64,000 nt of DNA from JTS-RE37 sp963756115 (GTDB lineage: Bacteria; Bacteroidota; Bacteroidia; Flavobacteriales; Flavobacteriaceae): assembly GCA_963756115.1 (NCBI GenBank), contig CAVWMN010000001.1:62001-126000 (forward strand). Reading direction: 5' to 3'. Shown one piece after another: positions 24,373 through 33,597 of this stretch; position 1 is the first letter of the stretch; every line of letters begins with the position of its first letter. The notes beneath the pieces are model-generated. The model saw only the letters and a list, made by a program, of their open reading frames with translations. It made no database searches and had not been told where the DNA came from. Made by a program: the position numbers and the translations under genes.

Positions 24373-26034
24373 TTGTATCTTTCCGCTGTGTTGAAACGGT
24401 ATTTTTCCTGCAATCTTAAGAGGTCCCTGTATGTCCTGGGGCTGATCGCTTTATTCGCCTCCGGATGCAATCAACGCAACCCAATTCCCCAGCCCCCCGT
24501 GATAGCTCCGTTTGTGGACCTTGATACGCTGGCGACCAATGATTGGTGGAACCGGGACGATAATCCGATTATCAACCTGAAAGTCTCCAGGGACAGTACG
24601 GTGGCATTTGGCTTGTACACCCACCATGGGGGCGTCCTCAAACTTTCCGCCCAGTTGTATCCCCTTTATCCTGACGAAACCAGGGAAGTCCGGCTCGCCC
24701 TGATGCGAAATGGCGCCTGGGAGGAGGTCCAGACCCAAGCGGTGAATGACCTGGGATGGTCCGCCGTATTCCGTCTGGAAGACTGGGATAATTCCAAGGA
24801 TGTTCCTTACCGGATCCTCCATGGGGAACAGGCCTATTTTGAAGGGTTGATACGGAAGGATCCGGGGCAGAAAAATGAAATTATACTGGCGGCGCTGTCC
24901 TGTAATTCGAATAAGGACCGTGGTATGCGGGAAAGCTTTGTAACGAATATCAACTACCAAGACCCCGACCTGATATTCTTTGCGGGGGACCAGTCTTATG
25001 ACCATACGGAACACACGGCAGCCTGGCTGAAATTTGGCTTGCAGTTCCGGGAAACCTTTCGCAACCGCCCCTGTATCACGATCCCTGATGACCATGATAT
25101 TGGGCAAGGCAACCTCTGGGGTGAAAACGGAAAAGTATCCGTTACCGAAGGGAGTCCGGATGGAGGCTACCGGTACCACCCCGAATATGTAAAAATGGTG
25201 GAACGCTGCCAGACAAGCCATTTACCGGATCCCTATGATCCCACACCTATCGGCCAGGGGATCGGGGTATATTATACCAGCCTGATCGTAGGGGGGATCG
25301 ACTTTGCGATCCTGGAGGACCGGAAGTTCAAATCCGGGCCGGAAGGCAAAATACCTCAACAGGGGCCCAGGCCAGACCACATCCGGAACCCGGATTACGA
25401 TCCCCGTTCCATAGACCTCCCCGGCTTATCCTTATTGGGGGACCGGCAACATGAATTCTTAAAGGACTGGGGATCAAGGCATACCGATATGCCCAAAGTC
25501 GTATTGTCGCAAACGGGATTTTGCGGGGGTGCCCATATCCACGGTACAAAAGACAACAGGTTGCATGCCGACCTGGATTCCAACGGCTGGCCCCAGGCTG
25601 GTCGCAGGAAGGCATTGGAACTCATACAACAGGCAGGGGCACTTCATATAGCCGGGGACCAGCATTTGGCAACTGTCATCCAACACGGCATTACCGAATT
25701 TGGGGATGGGCCCTGGGCTTTTGTGGTCCCGGCCATCGTAAATGATTATTACAGCCGGTGGTGGTGGCCGGAAGATGAAAAGGCAGGTTCCAATCCGAAT
25801 GGGAATACATCCCTGCCCTGGACAGGCGATTACCTGGACGGCTTCGGGAATAAGATCAGCATGATAGCCTATGTAAACCCCGAAAACCCATCCCATGGCA
25901 GTGGCTATGGACTGATAAAATTATATAAGGATAGTCGGGAAGCCGTCTTTGAATGCTGGCCCAGGTTTGGTGATATCTCCAAAGGGGAATCCTCACAGTT
26001 TGAGGGCTGGCCCGTCCGGGTTCCGATGGAATAA
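24373..26034 (+). CDS. PhoD-like metallophosphoesterase lipoprotein
   Basis: 553 aa. The start is uncertain: TTG at 24373, GTG at 24388 or TTG at 24391, with no ATG in place. All leave a lipoprotein signal ending LFASGC, so the protein is probably anchored in an envelope membrane. PhoD-type metal-binding segments are visible: FFAGDQSYDH, IPDDHDIGQGN and AGDQHLATVIQHG. An N-terminal beta-rich domain (~40-165) precedes the catalytic domain. It probably hydrolyses phosphate mono- or diesters outside the cytoplasm; the exact substrate is unknown. Confidence 0.8.
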   Translation: MYLSAVLKRYFSCNLKRSLYVLGLIALFASGCNQRNPIPQPPVIAPFVDLDTLATNDWWNRDDNPIINLKVSRDSTVAFGLYTHHGGVLKLSAQLYPLYPDETREVRLALMRNGAWEEVQTQAVNDLGWSAVFRLEDWDNSKDVPYRILHGEQAYFEGLIRKDPGQKNEIILAALSCNSNKDRGMRESFVTNINYQDPDLIFFAGDQSYDHTEHTAAWLKFGLQFRETFRNRPCITIPDDHDIGQGNLWGENGKVSVTEGSPDGGYRYHPEYVKMVERCQTSHLPDPYDPTPIGQGIGVYYTSLIVGGIDFAILEDRKFKSGPEGKIPQQGPRPDHIRNPDYDPRSIDLPGLSLLGDRQHEFLKDWGSRHTDMPKVVLSQTGFCGGAHIHGTKDNRLHADLDSNGWPQAGRRKALELIQQAGALHIAGDQHLATVIQHGITEFGDGPWAFVVPAIVNDYYSRWWWPEDEKAGSNPNGNTSLPWTGDYLDGFGNKISMIAYVNPENPSHGSGYGLIKLYKDSREAVFECWPRFGDISKGESSQFEGWPVRVPME

Positions 26035-26128
26035 TACGAAGTACAAATACGGGGTACAAGGTACGAAATGTGTACGTCCCTGATACGGGTTGACCACTTT
26101 GAATGCTTAACGTAGAATTTTGAGTAGT

Positions 26129-26842
26129 ATGAAAACAGTATTGCATAAGGCAGCAAGCCGGGGCCATGCAGACCATGGGTGGCTGAAAACGTACCATTCC
26201 TTCAGTTTTGCCGGGTACCACAACCCCCAAAGGATGGGCTTCGGGGTACTGAGGGTCCTGAATGATGATGAAGTGGCACCAGGCATGGGATTCAGCACCC
26301 ATTCCCATAGCAACATGGAGATTATATCCCTACCGCTTGAAGGGGATCTGGAACATAAAGACAGCATGGGCAATACCACCGTGATCCGGGAAGGAGACAT
26401 ACAGGTAATGAGTGCAGGAACCGGGGTACAGCATAGTGAAAAGAATAAAAACCGGGATAAAACAGTAAAATTCCTGCAGATCTGGATCCTGCCCGACAAA
26501 GCAAATGTAACCCCCAGGTATGATCAGCGCAGCCTGGACAGGAACGATGGATCGAACCAGTTTCAGAACATCATCGCACCCTACCCGGCCGCATCAGCCG
26601 TAGGCATCCATCAGAATGCCTGGTGTTACCTCGGGGAATTCGATGCCAAAAAGGAGGTTTCCTATTCGATGAATCAGCAGGAAAACGGGGTTTATATCTT
26701 TGTATTGGAAGGAAACTGTACCGTCAACGGGGAAATGCTGGAAAGAAGGGATGGGTTGGGCATTACCGGGACCGAAGCCGTGGATTTTAAAATGGAAACC
26801 GGCTGCCGAGTCCTGCTGTTGGAAGTCCCCATGGCTAATTGA
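26129..26842 (+). CDS. Pirin family protein
   Basis: 237 aa from the ATG at 26129 (a TTG three codons upstream would add MSS). Two cupin barrels. The N-terminal one carries the iron ligands in STHSHSNMEIISLPLEG and GTGVQHSEKN, as in quercetinase-type pirins. Functions in the family range from quercetin dioxygenase to transcription cofactor, so no specific role can be given. It lies alone, convergent with gldC. Confidence 0.88.
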   Translation: MKTVLHKAASRGHADHGWLKTYHSFSFAGYHNPQRMGFGVLRVLNDDEVAPGMGFSTHSHSNMEIISLPLEGDLEHKDSMGNTTVIREGDIQVMSAGTGVQHSEKNKNRDKTVKFLQIWILPDKANVTPRYDQRSLDRNDGSNQFQNIIAPYPAASAVGIHQNAWCYLGEFDAKKEVSYSMNQQENGVYIFVLEGNCTVNGEMLERRDGLGITGTEAVDFKMETGCRVLLLEVPMAN

Positions 26843-26903
26843 ACAAGGTCAGTTTTCGTACTACAAACTTTTTCAGGAACTAATGATACCCCCTGTGGAA
26901 GTG

Positions 26904-27239
26904 CTATTTGTTAAGCTCCAGCTTTTCGGCAAAGTAGTCACAGAATTCCTTCATGGTAGCGGTCATTTTTTCATCCTGGGTGGCCTTCATAAAAGTATCG
27001 GAGAGGGATACCAGGGTCTGGTGGAAGAAGATCTTCATCTCATCTACGGGCATATCTTTGGTCCAAAGGTCGATCTTAAGGGATTCCCTGTTATTACTGT
27101 CCCATACGGAAAGCAACATGGCCTTTGCCTCCTCCTGATCTATTCCACCATCCTGGGCAGACCAGGTAAGTTTTTCCGGTATCCTGTTTTCATCCAGGGC
27201 AACCCGAAGGATTATTTCTGATGTGTGGAGTTCAGCCAT
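26904..27239 (-). CDS. gldC: Gliding motility protein GldC
   Basis: 111 aa, matching the length and composition of GldC (starts MAELHTSEIILRV; core PEKLTWSAQDGGIDQEEAKA). In Flavobacterium, GldC is a small protein encoded with GldB and required for efficient gliding. No signal peptide is seen. It is 3 bp downstream of gldB, so the two are one operon, which supports both names. Confidence 0.88.
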   Translation of the reverse strand: MAELHTSEIILRVALDENRIPEKLTWSAQDGGIDQEEAKAMLLSVWDSNNRESLKIDLWTKDMPVDEMKIFFHQTLVSLSDTFMKATQDEKMTATMKEFCDYFAEKLELNK

Positions 27240-27242
27240 GAT

Positions 27243-28205
27243 TTATTTTTTGGGTTTATAATTCGATTCTTTAAACAGGTCCTGCGCGGGTAGGGCCAGC
27301 ATTTGGGTAATGGAAAGGCTGTTTTGATCCATAAATGCCCGGACAATCTGCAGGCCCATATACCTGCCCAGCATCCCCGGGGATTCATTGTCGAGTTCCA
27401 GCTGGAATTTGGAAAACGGTGCAGGGTCCAAAAATCGGGGACCCAGTTTATTGTCTGTACTGTAGAGTAACTGCCGTTCAATAAAATAGCGCCATATCTG
27501 TTCTTCGTTCGCTTTAGCCCAGGTCAACTCTTCCTCATCATATCCCATTCTTTCCGCCTCAGTTTTTGCAGGTAACACTATGTCCTTCAAGAACCCGATC
27601 TTCCCATAATAGATCATCTGCGCCAGGAAGGAGCGGTCATCCGGCGGAGGCACTACTTTCCGTGCGAAGGCACCCGCCACGTCAACGGCCAGGAATTTCC
27701 GGTCCAGGCCTTTGGCGATATACCGTTCGATCCCTTTATAAAATTTATGGTCTTCCCCGAGGTAGTTGTCCAGGCCAATCAACAGCAGGGAATCGGTGAG
27801 GATAACCCGGTTGTGGTAGTCTACATCTGATGGCACCGTAATAACCCTGGGTACCTTATAGCTTGGGAAATAATACCGGATATGTTTAAAGAGCTGCGAT
27901 AGATCTTCTGCTTCCTGTTCAAAATCAGGAAAGGTTTTGTTGATTTCTCCCCGGAGTTCCACCTGCAGGGTATCCTGAAGTTTGGCAACCCAGACACTGT
28001 CTGCATATTGTTTCGGGAAGAGGTACGGGTAACGGCTTTTGAGTTCTGCCAGGCCCTGCGGCCCGGCATTGGCAAATTCCCTGTCGAACCGGTTGACCTT
28101 CAGATCCATTTCCATTTTTGCGATCTCCGCGGCCGCCTTGTCTTCCTGCTTACACCCAGCTAGCAGCAAAAAGACCATAAAAACCAGACAACCCAACCTA
28201 TACAT
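27243..28205 (-). CDS. gldB: Gliding motility lipoprotein GldB
   Basis: 320 aa. Signal peptide with lipobox LLLAGC, giving a lipidated Cys18. The mature part fits GldB, with segments such as DREFANAGPQGLAELKSRYPYLFP and the conserved-looking DNYLGEDHKFYKGIERYI. GldB is a lipoprotein needed for gliding and type IX secretion-linked functions in Flavobacterium. It is divergent from nadE, the same gldC-gldB-nadE order seen in other flavobacteria. Confidence 0.9.
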   Translation of the reverse strand: MYRLGCLVFMVFLLLAGCKQEDKAAAEIAKMEMDLKVNRFDREFANAGPQGLAELKSRYPYLFPKQYADSVWVAKLQDTLQVELRGEINKTFPDFEQEAEDLSQLFKHIRYYFPSYKVPRVITVPSDVDYHNRVILTDSLLLIGLDNYLGEDHKFYKGIERYIAKGLDRKFLAVDVAGAFARKVVPPPDDRSFLAQMIYYGKIGFLKDIVLPAKTEAERMGYDEEELTWAKANEEQIWRYFIERQLLYSTDNKLGPRFLDPAPFSKFQLELDNESPGMLGRYMGLQIVRAFMDQNSLSITQMLALPAQDLFKESNYKPKK

Positions 28206-28299
28206 ATGAAGTATGTTATATTCTATTTTATTATTCGACCGTTGCGCTTTATTTTTACGGGGGCAAAGTTAATAGTTTTCCTTATAAAAACAGATGTAA

Positions 28300-29100
28300 A
28301 TGCAAACGGATAAAGTTGTTGACCATATCGTACGGTGGCTAAAGGAGTACGCAGAGAAAGCAGGCATGAAGGGATTTGTGATCGGGGTATCAGGCGGAAT
28401 CGACTCTGCCGTAACCTCAACCCTCTGCGCCCAAACAGGGCTGGAACTGCTCTGCGTTGAAATGCCCATCCACCAGGGGCCTCAACAGGTGGACCGTGCA
28501 TCAAACCATATCGGGTGGCTGATGCAACGCTACCCAAATGTTTCCCGGCAGGATGTAAACCTCACTCCGGTATTCGATGCCCTGGTCGCTTCCTTTCCGA
28601 AAATAAAAGATGAGGAAGCCCGGTTTATGTCCCTGGCCAATACCCGGGCCAGGTTACGGATGACCAGTCTTTATTACTTTGCCGCACTTAATAAATACCT
28701 GGTGGCCGGAACCGGTAACAAGGTGGAGGACTTTGGCATTGGTTTCTATACCAAATACGGGGATGGCGGGGTGGACCTAAGCCCTATTGCAGACTTGTTA
28801 AAAACGGAGGTATACGACCTGGCCCGGTTTCTGGGAATCGCAGATGAGATCATTCAGGCACCTCCTACTGATGGACTTTGGGGGGATGACCGTACGGATG
28901 AGGACCAGATTGGGGCCTCCTACCCAGAACTGGAATGGGCTATGGAAATGGATGAAAGCGGAAAAACCGAAAAAGATTTTTCCGGCAGGCATAGGAAAGT
29001 TTTTGCTATCTTTAAGAAATTCAACACATCCAACAAGCATAAGATGATTCCTATACCAATTTGCGAAATCCCAATTGGCCTAAAAGAACCTCTTAACTAG
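28300..29100 (+). CDS. nadE: NAD+ synthase, ammonia-dependent type
   Basis: 266 aa. It amidates nicotinate adenine dinucleotide to NAD+. The N-type PP-loop GVSGGIDSAV (residues 29-38) and the KVEDFGIGFYTKYGDGGVD region are diagnostic. There is no N-terminal nitrilase domain, so it uses ammonia rather than glutamine. It is divergent from gldB and upstream of the response regulator on the same strand. Confidence 0.93.
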   Translation: MQTDKVVDHIVRWLKEYAEKAGMKGFVIGVSGGIDSAVTSTLCAQTGLELLCVEMPIHQGPQQVDRASNHIGWLMQRYPNVSRQDVNLTPVFDALVASFPKIKDEEARFMSLANTRARLRMTSLYYFAALNKYLVAGTGNKVEDFGIGFYTKYGDGGVDLSPIADLLKTEVYDLARFLGIADEIIQAPPTDGLWGDDRTDEDQIGASYPELEWAMEMDESGKTEKDFSGRHRKVFAIFKKFNTSNKHKMIPIPICEIPIGLKEPLN

Positions 29101-29252
29101 GAATCAGGTATTTAAGTCGAATAAAGTGACAAAAATGGCTCATATTTAGGAAAAAAAGTACATTTTTGTTTCAGAAATTAGATATTTTAACCTTACATTG
29201 CATGTCAGTATTTCCAGACGTGCCTAGCGTTAAATCTAGAAAAACAACCATA

Positions 29253-29882
29253 ATGATCAAAGTTTTAATTGCGGACAACCATCCAATAGTACGAATGGGG
29301 ATCAAGCAGGTTTTAGAGACAGCCTCAGGATTTGAAGTTATTGACGACGTCCCTACCACTTCTGAACTCTTTCGAAAATTAGAAAAAACCAACCCCGATG
29401 TTGTTATGCTTGAAATGGATATTCCGGAAATCAACGGGATAGCAACACTGAGAAAAATCAAACAGGAATATCCAAATGTAAAAGTTTTGATTTATAGTGG
29501 CCAGTCTGAAGATGTATATGCACTGAGCACAATCAGGGCAGGTGCCTATGGGTACCTTTCCAAGACAGCAGACATCGATTATATCCTTTCTGCGGTTCAA
29601 AAAGTCAGTGAAGGAAGTATGTTCATAACAAATGAACTGGCACAACGCCTCGCATTTGATGAAGGAACCCAAAAGCCAAGGAGGTTCTTCCGCAAACTTT
29701 CCACCCGTGAAGTGGAAGTTTTGAAATTGCTGGCCAGCGGCAAACGCAACAAGGATGTGGCCATGGGCCTCAATCTGAATGAGAAGACAGTAAGTACCTA
29801 CAAAGCGCGTTTGATGAAAAAATTAAATGTAGACAACCTGGTAGACCTTTTGCAACAGGCAAAGGCTTTGGAATTGTATTAA
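29253..29882 (+). CDS. LuxR/NarL-type response regulator with atypical receiver
   Basis: 209 aa from the ATG at 29253 (the frame is open upstream, but the receiver fold starts here). Residues 1-120 form a receiver domain. Residues ~145-205 are a LuxR-type helix-turn-helix (LSTREVEVLKLLASGKRNKD, then EKTVSTYKARLMKKL). The usual phosphoacceptor Asp is replaced: the beta3 motif reads PDVVMLEMDIP, placing Glu at position 54. The N-terminal acidic pair is D8-N9, and the switch residue is Ser (LIYSG). Lys remains in YLSKTA. Classical phosphorylation is therefore doubtful. No sensor kinase gene is adjacent. Confidence 0.88.
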   Translation: MIKVLIADNHPIVRMGIKQVLETASGFEVIDDVPTTSELFRKLEKTNPDVVMLEMDIPEINGIATLRKIKQEYPNVKVLIYSGQSEDVYALSTIRAGAYGYLSKTADIDYILSAVQKVSEGSMFITNELAQRLAFDEGTQKPRRFFRKLSTREVEVLKLLASGKRNKDVAMGLNLNEKTVSTYKARLMKKLNVDNLVDLLQQAKALELY

Positions 29883-29908
29883 ACTTTCCTGCCCTGCTAC
29901 AGACTATA

Positions 29909-29939
29909 AGCCCCGGTACATGTGTACGGGGTTTTTTTT
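29909..29939 (+). terminator. Intrinsic terminator after the response regulator
   Basis: CCCCG(G)TACA pairs with TGTACGGGG (29911-29931, one bulged G), followed by seven or more T (29932-29939). It lies 30 bp downstream of the response regulator stop and faces the convergent dnaG. Confidence 0.8.
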
Positions 29940-30025
29940 ATCCCTCACGCAGGCAATAAAGGCTTGCAAAACCAAATATACCGGTATCCGGAATCCACCA
30001 CCTCGTTTTAGCCGGGACAGCATAT

Positions 30026-32005
30026 TTAGGATATCACCCGGTTCAGTTTTTTGTTAAGGAGTTTGTTGAGATGGAGGTAATTCATGATCTCTTCGAGGAT
30101 TTCCCGATGGTCCCCTGCAGATTCCTCGGTATCCTTTTGCAGGGATGCAATCCTTTTCTGTATCAGGAAACAACGGAGTGTCAAAATGGTTTCACTTACC
30201 AGTTGGGCTACTGAGGCTTCCTTGACCTTGGGATAAATGTCCTTCCGCTCCCAGTTGTGGAGCGCGTATTTTTCCTCTTCCATCAAAATGGAGGAAATTT
30301 CATTGATCAGTTCCTGATCAAGATCTGTCAGGAAGGTATTGATCGAAAAATTTTCAAGTTCATGCAGGCTTTCAATAAGCTTGTAGTAAATTTTGCGAAA
30401 GTGTTCATGTGTTAATTCTATCTCGTCTTCCTGCAGGTCGAGATATATTTTTTCATAGACCTTGGAAGCCATTTTTTCCGGTTCCAGGACCAGGTCGCCG
30501 CGTTCGTTTTCTTTCAGGATGAGGTCTTCAAACTCCTGCTCTTCATCCCCGTATAGCAACAGCATTTCAATGATCCTCCTCTCGAGCTCGTACTGTACAT
30601 CCACTTTATCAGGTGCGACGTCATGTTTCAGGACTTCAAATGCCTTATTATCCGTTGCCGGCCTTTTGGCTGCATCCGCGAGTTCCTTTTTCCCCATTTG
30701 GGCCAGCGTATTGAACAGCACTTCTTCCGGCATATCCATGATCCGGGCACATTCCTGGATGTAGACCACCCTTTGTATCCTGTCTGGTATCCTGGAAATG
30801 CTGTAGACAATATCGCGGATGGTATCCGCTTTTTTTATAGGATCATTGCCTGATTCCTTTGCGAGCAGGGAGGTTTTAAACTGTATAAAATCCTGGGAAT
30901 GCTCCTTCAGGTATGAAATAACCGCTTCGTAGCTGTGGCTCCGGGCAAAACTATCCGGATCCTCCCCTTCCGGAAAGGAGCAGACTTTTACATTCATCCC
31001 CTGTTCCAGGATCAGGTCTATCCCCCTCAGGGAAGCCCGCAATCCGGCGGCATCCCCGTCAAAAAGCACCGTAATATTTTTTGTAAGTCGGTTGATAAGC
31101 CTTATCTGCTCAGGCGTCAGCGCCGTACCGCTCGATGCAACCACATTATGTATGCCCCTTTGGTATAATTGGATAACATCTGTATAACCTTCTACCAGGT
31201 AACAGGTATCTTCTTTTGCAATCGCCTGTTTAGCCAGATATATGCCATACAACACCTTGCTCTTATGGTAGATCCCGCTTTCCGGGGAATTCAGGTATTT
31301 CGCTCCTTTTTTCTCACTTCCCAGGATCCTGCCCCCAAACCCCAGCACCCTACCGCTCATGGAGTGGATGGGGAATATCACCCGTCCCTTGAACCGGTCA
31401 AATTTCCGGGATTCCCCGTTCTCCGCGCTTCCTTCCTTTACAATGGTGAGTCCGGTCTTCTGAAGGAACTCGAGCTGGTATCCTTTCCCGAGCGCCGTTT
31501 TTGTAAATTCATCCCACATGTCCAGACAATATCCTAAACCAAATCGCCGGATCGTTTCTTCCGTAAAACCCCGCTCCTTAAAGTAACTCAGGCCTATGGC
31601 TTTGCCGGGTTCGGTATCCCACAGGGTTTCCTCAAAATACTGCCGGGCATATTCAGAGACGAGGTACATGCTCTCCTGTTCATTGAGCTGTTCCTTCTCC
31701 TCATCGGTCCGCTCGGTTTCCTCCAGTTCGATATTATATTTCCTGGCAAGGTACCGGATAGCCTCCGGATATGTAAAATGCTCATGTTCCATTAAGAAAG
31801 CTACCACATTCCCTCCTTTGCCGCTGCTAAAGTCCTTCCATATCTGTTTTACGGGGGAAACCATAAAACTGGGTGTCCGTTCATCCGTAAACGGGCTGAG
31901 GCCTTTAAAGTTGGATCCTGATTTTTTCAATTGTACAAAATCCCCGATCACCTCTTCCAATCTGGCTGTCTCATATACCTGGTCTATGGTGCTTTTTGAT
32001 ATCAT
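30026..32005 (-). CDS. dnaG: DNA primase DnaG lacking the usual zinc ligands
   Basis: 659 aa. It lays RNA primers at the replication fork. The TOPRIM catalytic core has YLVEGYTDVIQLYQRG and the acidic LFDGDAAGLRAS. A long C-terminal helicase-binding region follows. The N-terminal domain aligns with the CHC2 zinc-binding domain (SPFTDERTPSF, residues 37-47). However, the four usual ligands (C, H, C, C) are Ser37, Thr40, Asp58 and Ser61, so the zinc site is gone. From memory this is shared by other flavobacteria rather than private to this gene. It is convergent with the response regulator. Confidence 0.94.
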   Translation of the reverse strand: MISKSTIDQVYETARLEEVIGDFVQLKKSGSNFKGLSPFTDERTPSFMVSPVKQIWKDFSSGKGGNVVAFLMEHEHFTYPEAIRYLARKYNIELEETERTDEEKEQLNEQESMYLVSEYARQYFEETLWDTEPGKAIGLSYFKERGFTEETIRRFGLGYCLDMWDEFTKTALGKGYQLEFLQKTGLTIVKEGSAENGESRKFDRFKGRVIFPIHSMSGRVLGFGGRILGSEKKGAKYLNSPESGIYHKSKVLYGIYLAKQAIAKEDTCYLVEGYTDVIQLYQRGIHNVVASSGTALTPEQIRLINRLTKNITVLFDGDAAGLRASLRGIDLILEQGMNVKVCSFPEGEDPDSFARSHSYEAVISYLKEHSQDFIQFKTSLLAKESGNDPIKKADTIRDIVYSISRIPDRIQRVVYIQECARIMDMPEEVLFNTLAQMGKKELADAAKRPATDNKAFEVLKHDVAPDKVDVQYELERRIIEMLLLYGDEEQEFEDLILKENERGDLVLEPEKMASKVYEKIYLDLQEDEIELTHEHFRKIYYKLIESLHELENFSINTFLTDLDQELINEISSILMEEEKYALHNWERKDIYPKVKEASVAQLVSETILTLRCFLIQKRIASLQKDTEESAGDHREILEEIMNYLHLNKLLNKKLNRVIS

Positions 32006-32131
32006 GGTTGCATCGGTGGTAATTGGGTAAAAATAAATAAAAGTTAACGATCAGGGGCTATCCCTCCCTGCGTATATTTTGTTTTGAAAGATTGCTTACT
32101 TTAGGAATGCAGATTAATTTAAGAAAGTGCC

Positions 32132-32377
32132 ATGATATTATTTTTTGGGATCAGGCCCGGTAAAACACATTCCAGGATACTTTTGGGACCAGAATGCCCT
32201 TACTGTAAACAATCCAACACTCTTACCGCTTTTTCCACACCGAGCTATTTCCATCTTTTCTGGTTGCCGGTCTTCAGGATCTCTACGGATCTGTTCGCAG
32301 AGTGTTCCCATTGCAAAAGGGCCTTTTACAAGGATGAATTTACTGCGGAAATGGAAAGGGCCATGGAAAAGCAATAA
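32132..32377 (+). CDS. Small zinc-ribbon protein
   Basis: 81 aa. Two CxxC knuckles, CPYC (22-25) and CSHC (58-61), flank a hydrophobic hairpin (YFHLFWLPVFRIS), the layout of the small zinc-ribbon proteins found in many bacteria. It starts MILFFGIRPG, a start common in that family. Function unknown. It is divergent from dnaG; a possible -7 box TACTTTAG lies at 32098-32105, about 27 bp upstream. Confidence 0.75.
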   Translation: MILFFGIRPGKTHSRILLGPECPYCKQSNTLTAFSTPSYFHLFWLPVFRISTDLFAECSHCKRAFYKDEFTAEMERAMEKQ

Positions 32378-32415
32378 GTCCTTGAACACCACTTAAAACA
32401 GCCTTCACGCGTGTC

Positions 32416-33480
32416 TTACAGGTCGAACCGGAGGCCCAAGGAAATATTGTGCTGTTCCACGGCCGCATCCCGGAAGACTGGATTCAGGTCGTACTTCACA
32501 TACAGCAATACCCCGTCAAACCCTGCATAGGCACTCAGGCCATAGATTAGGTCACTGGTGTTGTAGCTGCGTTTCAATTTATCCTTTACACTATCCCCGC
32601 CCCGGTCATATTTTAATTTTTGACGGGTGCCCAGGTTGAATCCGCCGTATCCTCCTACTCCAATTCTGAACTGGTTTTCAATCGAATAACGGATCCGGTC
32701 ATCCGATTTGGTAAATCGGGATGGCCCGAACTCAAAATGCAGCGGGAACACGAGATTATCCATCCGTAATTTGGATTTATCCAGGTCCAGTTCAAAATCC
32801 CGCAAGACTGTTTGATCACCTTCATCGACAAAATACTGGTTTTCTTTTGGCTTTAAGCCGTTGAACTGGAAGGAAAATCCATAGTTGAACCTCATAAAAT
32901 TGGAATGTTCAAATACCCTGGTGCGCCATGCCCAGCCTATTTCAAAGAACCGGCTACCTCCTATTTTATAAGGCGAATCATTCAAAGATTGTCCCTCGAT
33001 AAGGGCATTATTCAAACCCAGGGCCATTACAAAATCCGAATATGTCCTACGATCATATTTCGGGATTTTGTTTCTCCTTTCAAATACCGTCCAGGGTTTG
33101 TCATTAACCATAATACTTACGCCAACCTCGTCTTCAAACACCTTGAACCCGCGGTTATCCTCCAGTACCTGCCCTCTATTCCTTTCGAGCAGTTCTATTT
33201 TATTATCGATGATCGCCAGGCGATTATCAATATTCATCGCCCTTTTCCGTGCAGCTTCCTCCTTGAGAGCTGCTCCCCTTTCTTTCGTCAGCTCCCCCCT
33301 GGAAACCCTCTCATTGATCAATTCCACTTCCTGTTTTAAAACTTCCTTTTCCTGTTCGGGGACCTTATCCCGGACCACCTTTAAAATTGTTATCTGATCT
33401 TTGTAATTTTCCTGTGCCTGCGAGGAATGGCCAATCAGAAAAAGCAGAAATAGTAGTGAGTACGTGCTTATTGCTTTCAT
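32416..33480 (-). CDS. Secreted protein with coiled coil and outer-membrane beta-barrel-like domain
   Basis: 354 aa. Signal peptide MKAISTYSLLFLLFLIGHSS-QAQ. Residues ~25-115 are highly charged and helical, probably a coiled coil. From ~140 to the end, alternating aromatic/polar strands (for example FMRFNYGFSFQFNG, FRIGVGGYGGFNLGTR, GLSLGLRF-type ending HNISLGLRFDL with terminal aromatic-x-Leu) suggest an outer-membrane beta-barrel. It is the third gene after an ECF sigma factor and an anti-sigma-like protein on the same strand, so it may be a regulated target or an accessory of that system. No specific function is recognised. Confidence 0.65.
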   Translation of the reverse strand: MKAISTYSLLFLLFLIGHSSQAQENYKDQITILKVVRDKVPEQEKEVLKQEVELINERVSRGELTKERGAALKEEAARKRAMNIDNRLAIIDNKIELLERNRGQVLEDNRGFKVFEDEVGVSIMVNDKPWTVFERRNKIPKYDRRTYSDFVMALGLNNALIEGQSLNDSPYKIGGSRFFEIGWAWRTRVFEHSNFMRFNYGFSFQFNGLKPKENQYFVDEGDQTVLRDFELDLDKSKLRMDNLVFPLHFEFGPSRFTKSDDRIRYSIENQFRIGVGGYGGFNLGTRQKLKYDRGGDSVKDKLKRSYNTSDLIYGLSAYAGFDGVLLYVKYDLNPVFRDAAVEQHNISLGLRFDL

Positions 33481-33597
33481 AGTAGTTGTATTAATGGCCC
33501 GCCATGCCCCTCCCTTTTGGGAGGGAATGGAAAAAGCCTGATTTTGATTGATGAATTACTGTTGCCGGGTTCGTAAGGTGATACGGTAAGCCTGGTA

